Assembly: GCA_002457735.1 (NCBI GenBank)
Contig: NTKO01000009.1
Location: 1 to 41,924, forward strand
Length of the DNA stretch: 41,924 bases
Source: Bacteroidetes bacterium MED-G13
Lineage (GTDB): Bacteria > Bacteroidota > Bacteroidia > Flavobacteriales > Flavobacteriaceae
Reading direction: 5' to 3'
The first letter of the stretch is position 1. Every line of letters begins with the position of its first letter. The position numbers and the translations under genes were made by a program. Positions 35,200-41,924 of the stretch are shown here, one piece after another. Below the pieces are notes generated by a model, which made no database searches, had not been told where the DNA came from, and saw nothing but the letters and a program-made list of their open reading frames with translations.

Positions 35200-36447
35200 A
35201 TGAGAGATTTATTTGATAGAATGTACAAAGATAAAGGTCCACTTGGTAAATGGGCTCAAGTTGCTGAGGGATATTTTGCATTTCCAAAACTGGAGGGTAA
35301 TATTTCAAACAGAATGAAATTTAATGGTAAGGAGGTAATTACATGGAGTGTTAATGATTACCTTGGTCTTGCTAACATCGATGAAGTTAGAAAAATTGAT
35401 GCAGACGCAGCAAGAAAATATGGATCTGCATATCCAATGGGCGCAAGATTAATGTCTGGTCACACGGAGTTGCACGAAAAATTACAAAATGAGCTTGCAA
35501 AATTTGTTAAAAAAGAGGCAGCTTATGTTCTAAATTTTGGATACCAAGGAATTTTATCAACAATTGATTCATTAGTTAGTAAGAATGATGTTATTGTCTA
35601 TGATATTGATTCACATGCTTGCATTGTCGATGGTGTGAGGTTGCATTTAGGAAAAAGATTTACGTATCAACATAACGATATGGATAGTTTAGAAAAGAAT
35701 CTTGTTAGAGCAACTAAAATTGCAAATGAAACTAACGGAGGCATTCTTGTGATTTCCGAAGGAGTATTTGGGATGAGAGGAGAGCAAGGTAAATTGAAAG
35801 AGATTGTTGCGTTAAAAAAGAGATTTAATTTCCGTTTACTAGTTGATGATGCTCATGGATTTGGTACGCTAGGCAAGACAGGAGCTGGAGCAGGTGAGGA
35901 GCAAGGAGTTCAAAATCAAATTGATGTTTATTTTGCAACCTTTGCAAAGTCTCTTGCAAGTACTGGTGCATTTATAGCTTCTGAAAAAGAAATTATCGAC
36001 TTTTTAAAATATAATATGAGATCACAGGTTTTTGCAAAATCTCTTCAAATGCAGCTTGTTGAAGGAGTTTTAAAAAGGTTAGAGATAATTAAAACTAGAC
36101 CCGAAATCAAGCAAAAACTATGGAAAAACGTAGAGAATCTTCAATCAGGACTAAAATCTAGAGGGTTTGATATTGGAACTACACAAAGCTGTGTCACACC
36201 TGTTTATTTAAAAGGATCTGTTCCTGAGGCTATGTGTTTAGTTAAGGATTTAAGAGAAAATTATAAAATATTTTGTTCGATTGTAGTTTATCCTGTTATA
36301 CCCAAGGGTCTTATTTTATTGAGACTTATACCAACTGCTTCTCATGATATTAATGATATAAATGAAACTTTAGATGCTTTTTCTGCAATCAGAGATAAAT
36401 TAGTATCAGGAGAATATAAAAGGGAATCCTTAAAATTAGCTTTTTGA
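35200..36447 (+). CDS. capB: Alpha-oxoamine synthase, probable cysteate C-fatty-acyltransferase (serine-palmitoyltransferase-like)
   Basis: This 415-residue PLP enzyme joins an amino acid and an acyl-thioester with loss of CO2. The family features are NDYLGLAN (52-59), MGARLMSGHTELHEKLQ, the ring-stacking His139 in DSHACIVDG, Asp217-Ala-His219 in VDDAHGFGTLG, and the cofactor Lys250 in FATFAKSLASTGAF. In Flavobacterium and Capnocytophaga the homologous enzyme condenses cysteate with a fatty acyl group to give the capnine (sulfonolipid) precursor. In other Bacteroidota close relatives use serine for sphingolipids. The adjoining capA-like gene favours cysteate. Related activities (KBL, BioF) are less likely given the long N-terminal helix and family motifs. 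Its end overlaps the convergent GNAT-like gene by 12 bases. Confidence 0.8.
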   Translation: MRDLFDRMYKDKGPLGKWAQVAEGYFAFPKLEGNISNRMKFNGKEVITWSVNDYLGLANIDEVRKIDADAARKYGSAYPMGARLMSGHTELHEKLQNELAKFVKKEAAYVLNFGYQGILSTIDSLVSKNDVIVYDIDSHACIVDGVRLHLGKRFTYQHNDMDSLEKNLVRATKIANETNGGILVISEGVFGMRGEQGKLKEIVALKKRFNFRLLVDDAHGFGTLGKTGAGAGEEQGVQNQIDVYFATFAKSLASTGAFIASEKEIIDFLKYNMRSQVFAKSLQMQLVEGVLKRLEIIKTRPEIKQKLWKNVENLQSGLKSRGFDIGTTQSCVTPVYLKGSVPEAMCLVKDLRENYKIFCSIVVYPVIPKGLILLRLIPTASHDINDINETLDAFSAIRDKLVSGEYKRESLKLAF

Positions 36448-37563
36448 TAACTTTTTTTTGAAGGTACTTCTAGTTTTGATTAGCTCAGGACTAAAATTTT
36501 CCCAAATTTTATCAATAGAAATATTTTCTGTTAGCTCGGGGGTTCTCCTACAAATTTTTATTCCCTTATTCTTTAGTGTTTGAATAAATGAATTAAATAT
36601 AATTGCAGTAACTCCTTTCTTTTGATAATCAGGGTGGATGCCAATAAGATATAAGGTTATTTTTTTACTGAAAAACTTGGAAAATAATACATAAAAAATC
36701 CCAAATGGAAATAAATAACCTCTCGTTTTTTGTAAAGCCCAAGCAAATGAAGGCATAACAATAGCAAATGCAACGAGTTTCTTATTTTCATTTTCAACAA
36801 ATTTAATATACTCTGGATTTATAAATTTTATATATTTTTTTTTCATGTATTGCTTTTGTTCTTCATTGATTTTAACAAAAGAGGACAACTTAGCGTACGA
36901 ATCGTTAAAAAGGTCAAACATTTCATTTGATCTTTTTAATACCTCTGAAGTTTTTGTAAAAGTTACTTCTTGCAGATTATTTCTTTGTTTTACAACATCA
37001 CTTATTTGCTTGTAATATTTCCCATCAATATTTTTAAATTCAAATATTTTTTCATGGTATTTTTTTTCTTCTATAAATTTATGTTTGATAAAATGCTCTT
37101 TGTAATATTCATGATTATACGTGGTAATCATAGTACCAATTTTATCAAATCCGCTTGTTAAAACACCTACTTTGTCTAAATTTGTAAATCCCATAGGGCC
37201 TTCCATAAATTCTAACTTATTTTGTCTACCAATTTCATCAATTTTATCAAGTAATTTTTTACTTACCTCAAAATCATCAATGAAGTCAAACCAACCAAAC
37301 CTAATTTTCTTAATTTTGGTTACCTCAACCTCATAATTATTAATAATTGCGACAATTCTACCGACAACATTAGATCCCATATATGCCAAAAACAAGTTAG
37401 TTTTTGATTGTTTGATATTTGGATTTTTCACCTTGTCAAAATTCTCAATTTCTTGATCGATAATAGGAGGTACCCAAAATTTCGAATTTTTATATAGCTT
37501 AAATGGGAATTTTATAAACTTTATAAGGTCGCTTTTTGAGTTAACTTCTTTAATTGATATCAT
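36436..37563 (-). CDS. GNAT-fold protein of unknown substrate, next to the sulfonolipid genes
   Basis: This 375-residue protein belongs to a family widely conserved in Bacteroidota and often mislabelled GTP cyclohydrolase; it has no cyclohydrolase motif. Visible family blocks are NSKFWVPP (26-33), FLAYMGSNVVGRIVAI (58-73), GWFDFIDDFEVSKKLLD (90-106), EGPMGFTNLD (121-130) and YNHEYYKEHF. The C-terminal GNAT-like core is YLIGIHPDYQKKGVTAIIF, whose DYQKKGV segment has the form of an acyl-CoA loop. The arrangement is that of an acyl-CoA N-acyltransferase. Because it lies directly beside capA-capB, N-acylation of capnine is a reasonable hypothesis (inference). It overlaps the upstream outer-membrane gene by 4 bases, so these two are a coupled pair. 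Confidence 0.75.
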   Translation of the reverse strand: MISIKEVNSKSDLIKFIKFPFKLYKNSKFWVPPIIDQEIENFDKVKNPNIKQSKTNLFLAYMGSNVVGRIVAIINNYEVEVTKIKKIRFGWFDFIDDFEVSKKLLDKIDEIGRQNKLEFMEGPMGFTNLDKVGVLTSGFDKIGTMITTYNHEYYKEHFIKHKFIEEKKYHEKIFEFKNIDGKYYKQISDVVKQRNNLQEVTFTKTSEVLKRSNEMFDLFNDSYAKLSSFVKINEEQKQYMKKKYIKFINPEYIKFVENENKKLVAFAIVMPSFAWALQKTRGYLFPFGIFYVLFSKFFSKKITLYLIGIHPDYQKKGVTAIIFNSFIQTLKNKGIKICRRTPELTENISIDKIWENFSPELIKTRSTFKKKLSKS

Positions 37564-38432
37564 TCTTTGGAATTTAAATTAAAACGATGACTATACCCAA
37601 AACTGATAGCAAATATTTTTGGTGTGTTCTTAAAATTTAATGATGATCCAATATCAAGCTGAATGTTTTTACTTATTAAGTATGCAACACCAAGTTCAAT
37701 TTTATTGTCCGCATAAAAGTCACTGATAATAGCTTGATTCTCCAGGTAGGAAATAAATCTACTACTGAACGCATGAGTTAAACTTATGATATATCCATAG
37801 TCATTTTGTGTGGATCCAATCCTCTCCCCAATTAAATTGCAAATCAGTACTGATCTCTTGGAAAAGTTACTTTGCAGTATAATTGAAACGGTTGGAGAAA
37901 TTCCTTCAACCCCATAGGCAGTGTAGGGATTATTCTCTGAATCAATATTTAGTGCTGTATATAAAGATACCGCAGGAATTAGATTTTTAAATGAAAATTT
38001 TTTATCAGCCCAATAGCTATAGTAGTTTGGTTTATCTTCTAAGCCTTTTTTCGGATCATATATTAAATATTTTACACCAAACCTCAAAAATTTAAAATTA
38101 CTAACCTCTGATCTTCTGATAGGATTATATTTAAAATCGTCAATTTTTTCTATTTGGAAATTTCCGTCAATATTTAATTCAAGTTTTTCTAAAAATGCAC
38201 CAAATCTTACTGAAAAATCTATTCCCGTTTGCTGGCTATCATAATTAATTATATCATGACTATTTTCTGAAAAATAAGCTGCGTTTTCAAATTGGAGAAT
38301 ATTTTTCCCAACAGAAAATGCTCCCTGTGAAGACCCAGGTTTATTTGTGTTTATTATTTCCGTGTACTGAGAACTGATATTGTGTACAAGAAATAGGTTT
38401 AAGAAAAAAGAAATTAATAGAACTTTATTCAT
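37560..38432 (-). CDS. Outer-membrane beta-barrel protein (phenol-degradation MetA-like / transporter type)
   Basis: This 290-residue protein has signal peptide MNKVLLISFFLNLFLVHNISSQ. The mature part starts IINTNKPGSSQGAFSVGKN, the hallmark of the flavobacterial family annotated as transporter or MetA-pathway-like. Alternating beta strands with aromatic girdles run to the end (FAISFGYSHRFN), fitting a small barrel of about 10-12 strands. A role in moving a hydrophobic compound is assumed for the family but not proven. It is the first gene of a two-gene unit with the GNAT-like gene, which starts inside its last codons. Confidence 0.75.
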   Translation of the reverse strand: MNKVLLISFFLNLFLVHNISSQYTEIINTNKPGSSQGAFSVGKNILQFENAAYFSENSHDIINYDSQQTGIDFSVRFGAFLEKLELNIDGNFQIEKIDDFKYNPIRRSEVSNFKFLRFGVKYLIYDPKKGLEDKPNYYSYWADKKFSFKNLIPAVSLYTALNIDSENNPYTAYGVEGISPTVSIILQSNFSKRSVLICNLIGERIGSTQNDYGYIISLTHAFSSRFISYLENQAIISDFYADNKIELGVAYLISKNIQLDIGSSLNFKNTPKIFAISFGYSHRFNLNSKE

Positions 38433-38436
38433 TACA

Positions 38437-38444
38437 CAAAATTA
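38437..38444 (-). promoter_or_regulatory. Bacteroidota -7 promoter box very close to the outer-membrane gene start
   Basis: Exact TAATTTTG on the minus strand, only 4 bases before the ATG at 38432, implying a leaderless or nearly leaderless transcript if used. Confidence 0.4.
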
Positions 38445-38497
38445 AAATTATTATACAATTTAATAAGATATTAACTTTTTTTAAGAATATAGAATTG

Positions 38498-38505
38498 TAA
38501 ATTTG
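38498..38505 (+). promoter_or_regulatory. Bacteroidota -7 promoter box very close to the DUF4834 start
   Basis: Exact TAAATTTG, 7 bases before the ATG at 38513. The divergent partner box at 38437 lies in the same 80-base spacer. Confidence 0.4.
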
Positions 38506-38512
38506 AAAAAAT

Positions 38513-38740
38513 ATGAAGTTTCTATTATACATCTTAATATTTTATTTTTTGTTTAGATTAGTTTCTAGATTTTTTATTTATTACTTAAAAAGTAAAATTA
38601 ATTCGAGTAATTATAACTTTCAGCAAGAAAAAAAAATGAAAAAAGAGGGGGACGTCTCTGTGGATAAGGTTCCTAAAAAAAAGAAAAAAAGTTCGGATAA
38701 ATTAGGTGAATATGTTGACTATGAAGAGGTTGATGAATAA
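38513..38740 (+). CDS. DUF4834 small membrane-anchored protein
   Basis: This 75-residue protein has one N-terminal membrane helix (about 2-25), a Lys-rich middle (KKKKK at 56-60) and an acidic end GEYVDYEEVDE. This membrane-helix, basic, then acidic EYVDYEEV pattern is typical of the flavobacterial DUF4834 family of unknown function. The next gene starts inside its last codons (ATGAATAA, 8-base overlap), so the pair is likely translationally coupled. Confidence 0.85.
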   Translation: MKFLLYILIFYFLFRLVSRFFIYYLKSKINSSNYNFQQEKKMKKEGDVSVDKVPKKKKKSSDKLGEYVDYEEVDE

Positions 38741-41126
38741 AAAAATAAATAATATTAATCTTCGATGTCTTTTTCGTCATAGTTTAGCTATATTAATTTT
38801 TGCTGTAATTTCTGTTCTTTATTTTTTTCCGTTATTAGAGGGTAAAAAGATTTTACAAAATGATATTGTTCAGTATTCTGGAATGTCCAAAGAACTTAGA
38901 GATTACCGTTTGGAAACTTCATCTGATACCTATTGGACCAACTCGGCTTTTTCAGGAATGCCAACTTATCAACTTGGAGCAAAATATGAGAATAATTATA
39001 TAAAGAAAGCTGACTTATTAATTAGATTTCTCCCAAGACCAGCTGATTATTTATTTTTATATTTTCTAGGTTTTTATGTACTAATGTTTAGCCTAAAAAT
39101 AGAATATAGGCTAGCAATTCTTGGAGCTCTCTCTTTTGGTTTTTCAACCTACCTTTTAATAATAATAGGCGCAGGGCATAATGCTAAAGCCCATGCAATT
39201 TCATACATGCCGTTTGTATTATCTGGATTTATTTACATCATAAGAAAAAAATATTTTTTAGGTTTTTTAATTACAACCTTTTTTCTGGGCCTTCAAATAA
39301 CATCCAATCATTTTCAAATGACTTATTACTTGATGCTATTGATAAGTGTTTTGGGTATTTGGTTTTTGTATAAAAATCTAGTAAACAAAGATTATAAACA
39401 TATTCTCAATTCTACATCAATAGTACTGGTTTCCTCAATATTAGCTTTACTTATGAATGCATCTAATCTTATGGCTACTTACGAATACACAAAATATTCC
39501 ACAAGAGGAAATGCATCTACTTTGAGTATTAATCCTGACGGTTCAACAAAAGAAAGTTCTTCAGGTTTGAACTTTGAATATATAACACAATGGAGCTATG
39601 GATTTTTTGAAACCTTTAATTTATTTATTCCCCGAATAGTTGGTGGAGGATCATCTGAGGAATTAGATAAAAGTTCGTCTTTTTATAAGTTTTTAGTCGG
39701 TAATGGATACAATAATATAGATGCATTAAATATTGTTAAAAACTCACCTACCTATTGGGGAAATCAACCATTTGTAGAAGCACCTGCATATATTGGAATT
39801 GCTGTATTTTTTCTTTTCGTATTTTCTGTTTTTCTATACCGAGGGAAACATCTTGTTTGGATCCTATCGGCTATATTCTTATCTCTTATGTTGTCCTATG
39901 GAAAAAATTTAAATTTTCTAACTGAATTTTTTATTAATAATATTCCATTTTACAACAAATTTCGTGCTGTAGCGTCTATTCAAGTTATTCTTGAACTCTG
40001 TATACCTGTTTTGTCAATCTTTGGGTTACAACAACTTTTTGACTCAAGTATTTCAAATAAGAAAAAATTTAATGCATTGACATATACATTTATTTTTTTC
40101 ATTGCAATACTATTGGCTTTACTAGCAATGATGTCTAGTTTAAAATTTTCTGGTGTCTCTGATCAGATTTTAGGGGAAGAAATTATTTCAGCATTGATTG
40201 AAGACAGAAAATCTATATATTCTTCCCAGCTGATGAGAACTTTCTTATATGTAGTTATATGTAGTTTGATTCTATTTTTATTTATAAAAAATAAGCTTTC
40301 AAAAAACTTTTTAATCATTTCATTGGCTTTTATTATATTATTTGATTTGATTAGCTTTTCTAAAGTATATATTAATGAGAGTAATTTTACTGATAAACAA
40401 TATGTTGATTCACCTTATAAAATGGATGTAATATATAATAAAATAAAGAATGATCAATCTGATTTTAGAATTTTAGATTTGACAACCAGTTCTACAAGAC
40501 CAAATTATTTTTTCAATTCTGTTCTTGGGTACCATGCTGCAAAACTGGGTAGATATCAAGAGATTATTGATTTTTATCTATCCAAAAACAATCTTAACGT
40601 ATTAAGTATGTTAAATACCAAATATATCCTGTATAATGATTCAATTGGTGCTAAAATATTTACTAATGAGATGAGCTCCAGAAGTGCATGGTTCGTTAGG
40701 GAGAATATAAATGTAAAAAATGATAATGAAGAAATTGTATCATTAGCTACTTTGGAATTCATGAATTCATCAGTTTCACAAAAAATTGAAGACAAAAATT
40801 ATAATAACAGAACTTACAACATTGAACTTGTTGAAAAGAAGCCTAATTATTTAAAATATATGGCCAAAACTGATGAAGAAGGTTTAGTAGTATTTTCAGA
40901 AGTTTATTATCCCCATGGATGGGTGTCACTAATTAATGGAAAGCTTACAGATCATTTTCAAGTAAATTACATTTTGAGAGGGATGGAGATTCCTGAAGGA
41001 GAACACGTAATAGAATTTATTTTTGACCCGGACGTTGTTAAAACTGGTTCCATTGTAAGCTTGTTTGGATCTATTGGTTTTTTACTCTTTTTTATTTTTG
41101 GAATTTATATAAAATTAAGATATTGA
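38733..41126 (+). CDS. YfhO-family polytopic membrane protein
   Basis: This 797-residue protein has about 13-14 membrane helices. A luminal-type loop after the first helix carries DIVQYSGMSKELRDYR and YWTNSAFSGMPTYQ, hallmarks of the Bacteroidota YfhO family, which is related to membrane glycosyltransferases. The C-terminal soluble part (about 560-770) ends with the beta-rich VVFSEVYYPHGWVSLING segment and a final helix. In Firmicutes, YfhO acts in glycosylation of teichoic-type polymers. Here a role in cell-surface glycan assembly is likely but the acceptor is unknown. The ATG at 38733 overlaps the DUF4834 stop; the frame can be opened further upstream at a GTG (38706), which I judge less likely. 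A glycosyltransferase gene follows with a 4-base overlap. Confidence 0.88.
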   Translation: MNKKINNINLRCLFRHSLAILIFAVISVLYFFPLLEGKKILQNDIVQYSGMSKELRDYRLETSSDTYWTNSAFSGMPTYQLGAKYENNYIKKADLLIRFLPRPADYLFLYFLGFYVLMFSLKIEYRLAILGALSFGFSTYLLIIIGAGHNAKAHAISYMPFVLSGFIYIIRKKYFLGFLITTFFLGLQITSNHFQMTYYLMLLISVLGIWFLYKNLVNKDYKHILNSTSIVLVSSILALLMNASNLMATYEYTKYSTRGNASTLSINPDGSTKESSSGLNFEYITQWSYGFFETFNLFIPRIVGGGSSEELDKSSSFYKFLVGNGYNNIDALNIVKNSPTYWGNQPFVEAPAYIGIAVFFLFVFSVFLYRGKHLVWILSAIFLSLMLSYGKNLNFLTEFFINNIPFYNKFRAVASIQVILELCIPVLSIFGLQQLFDSSISNKKKFNALTYTFIFFIAILLALLAMMSSLKFSGVSDQILGEEIISALIEDRKSIYSSQLMRTFLYVVICSLILFLFIKNKLSKNFLIISLAFIILFDLISFSKVYINESNFTDKQYVDSPYKMDVIYNKIKNDQSDFRILDLTTSSTRPNYFFNSVLGYHAAKLGRYQEIIDFYLSKNNLNVLSMLNTKYILYNDSIGAKIFTNEMSSRSAWFVRENINVKNDNEEIVSLATLEFMNSSVSQKIEDKNYNNRTYNIELVEKKPNYLKYMAKTDEEGLVVFSEVYYPHGWVSLINGKLTDHFQVNYILRGMEIPEGEHVIEFIFDPDVVKTGSIVSLFGSIGFLLFFIFGIYIKLRY

Positions 41127-41924
41127 AAAAAGTTTTAATTATAACTTATTATTGGCCACCTGCAGGAGGTCCTGGTGTTCAGAGATGGTTAAAATTTGCC
41201 AACAACTTACCTAATTTTGATATTAAACCCTATGTGCTTACTCCAAAAAAACCAAACTATGCAATTATTGATCGTTCTTTAGAAAATGAAATATCATCAA
41301 AGATAAATGTGATTAGTTGTCCCATATTTGAAATTTCTGATTTTCTACCATTCAAAAATTATTTCAATTCCCTTAGAACTGGTAATATTAGTCAAATCAG
41401 TGATCAATCATTTTTTGAAAAAATTCTTTTTTTTCTGAGAGGAAATTTATTTATTCCAGATTTAAAAATATTTTGGAGGAAAAAATCTTTTCAATTTTTA
41501 AAAAAATTTCTTCAAAAAAATCACATTGACACTATTATTACGACAGGTCCACCACACAGTGTGCATTTAATCGGCTTGGATATCAAGAGAGAGTTTGATA
41601 TAAATTGGATTGCTGACTTTCGAGACCCATGGATTATGTTAAATAGTAATATGAAGTTTCATTTTTTATCTAAAACAAGATCTAAACATTTAAAATTTAG
41701 GAATATGGTATTACAAAATGCTAATAAAGTTATTGTTACCTCTGAAAAATTAAAAAATTATTATGATAAACTCACTGGTAATGTTGTTAAAATAACCAAT
41801 GGTTATGAAAGAATTAATATAAAATATGATTTAGATAAAAACTTTACAATAACACATGTGGGGTCACTGTACCCAGACAGAAATCCAGAAATATTGTGGG
41901 AAGTATTAGAAAATATGTGTGTAA
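41123..41924 (+). CDS. Glycosyltransferase (GT4-like), 3' end beyond the window
   Basis: The frame opens at TTG 41123, which overlaps the yfhO stop as TTGA, and stays open to the window end (267 codons). The start, K-K-V-L-I-I-T-Y-Y-W-P-P-A-G-G-P-G-V-Q-R, with the Gly-rich loop after strand 1, is the N-terminal donor/acceptor loop of GT4/GT-B enzymes. Later blocks are TTGPPHSVHLIG, ADFRDPWIM, a second-domain beginning KVIVTSEKLK, then NGYERIN and HVGSLYPDRNPE, all in the usual order. The C-terminal nucleotide-sugar domain is cut off. Together with yfhO it suggests a surface-polysaccharide or glycoprotein pathway that continues to the right. Confidence 0.88.
   Translation, partial: MKKVLIITYYWPPAGGPGVQRWLKFANNLPNFDIKPYVLTPKKPNYAIIDRSLENEISSKINVISCPIFEISDFLPFKNYFNSLRTGNISQISDQSFFEKILFFLRGNLFIPDLKIFWRKKSFQFLKKFLQKNHIDTIITTGPPHSVHLIGLDIKREFDINWIADFRDPWIMLNSNMKFHFLSKTRSKHLKFRNMVLQNANKVIVTSEKLKNYYDKLTGNVVKITNGYERINIKYDLDKNFTITHVGSLYPDRNPEILWEVLENMCV

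Noticed and set aside
36436-37563. GTP cyclohydrolase annotation of the GNAT-like gene
   Set aside because: I see no cyclohydrolase zinc or catalytic motif; the visible core is an acyltransferase fold.
1-41924. Mobile element, phage, CRISPR or defence island
   Set aside because: No transposase, integrase, repeat-spacer array, toxin pair or restriction gene is present, and gene content and composition are uniform.

Overview
The window reads as a chromosomal segment of a low-GC, compact member of the Bacteroidota, most likely a marine flavobacterium. The evidence is a TonB-linked outer-membrane receptor of the CarboxypepD_reg/beta-barrel type, many secreted proteins with short signal peptides ending in S-Q, the conserved ftsK-lolA-lptG-ribBA order, a DUF4834 gene, a CBS-like/alpha-oxoamine synthase pair matching sulfonolipid (capnine) synthesis, and Bacteroidota-type TAnnTTTG promoter boxes. 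I see no tRNA, rRNA, CRISPR array, insertion sequence, phage gene or integration scar. No gap between genes exceeds about 230 bases.

Layout. 1-1271: 5' end of a secreted protein, then a lipoprotein-like esterase. 1261-9522 (minus): a probable six-gene unit transcribed as PLP sulfur-amino-acid enzyme, nhaC, ftsK, lolA-like, lptF/G-like, ribBA. 9639-12396 (plus): lpdA and tilS. 12393-15265 (minus): panB, a RluA-type pseudouridine synthase and an aldehyde dehydrogenase. 15476-18817 (plus): dnaK with a strong terminator, a hotdog thioesterase with its own promoter, and a CPBP membrane protease. 18814-26296: a DUF3857 protein, two small envelope proteins, an acetyltransferase, bifunctional ftcD, hutI and fumC. 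26434-30481: a 53-residue membrane protein, a TonB-type receptor, an ArsC-like protein and prfB with its programmed frameshift. 30566-38432: a metzincin-type protease with an internal duplication, threonine aldolase, the capA-capB pair, a GNAT-like protein and an outer-membrane barrel protein. 38513-41924: DUF4834, a YfhO-like membrane protein and a glycosyltransferase cut by the window edge.

How the genes relate. Most are housekeeping: chromosome segregation (ftsK), envelope transport (lolA, lptF/G), riboflavin, pantothenate, lipoamide metabolism, tRNA lysidine and pseudouridine modification, protein folding and translation termination. hutI and ftcD form the end of a histidine-to-glutamate/folate route. 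capA and capB would make the sulfonolipid backbone. The GNAT-like gene that follows on the opposite strand is a candidate for a linked lipid-modifying step, but this is inference.

The most interesting observations are the sulfonolipid locus with its uncharacterised neighbours; the extreme compaction, where six of seven convergent gene pairs overlap at their stop codons and the seventh is 1 nt apart; two spacing classes of TAnnTTTG promoter boxes, one implying nearly leaderless mRNAs; a RibBA whose second domain has lost its zinc cysteines; and a 35-residue tandem duplication in the protease.
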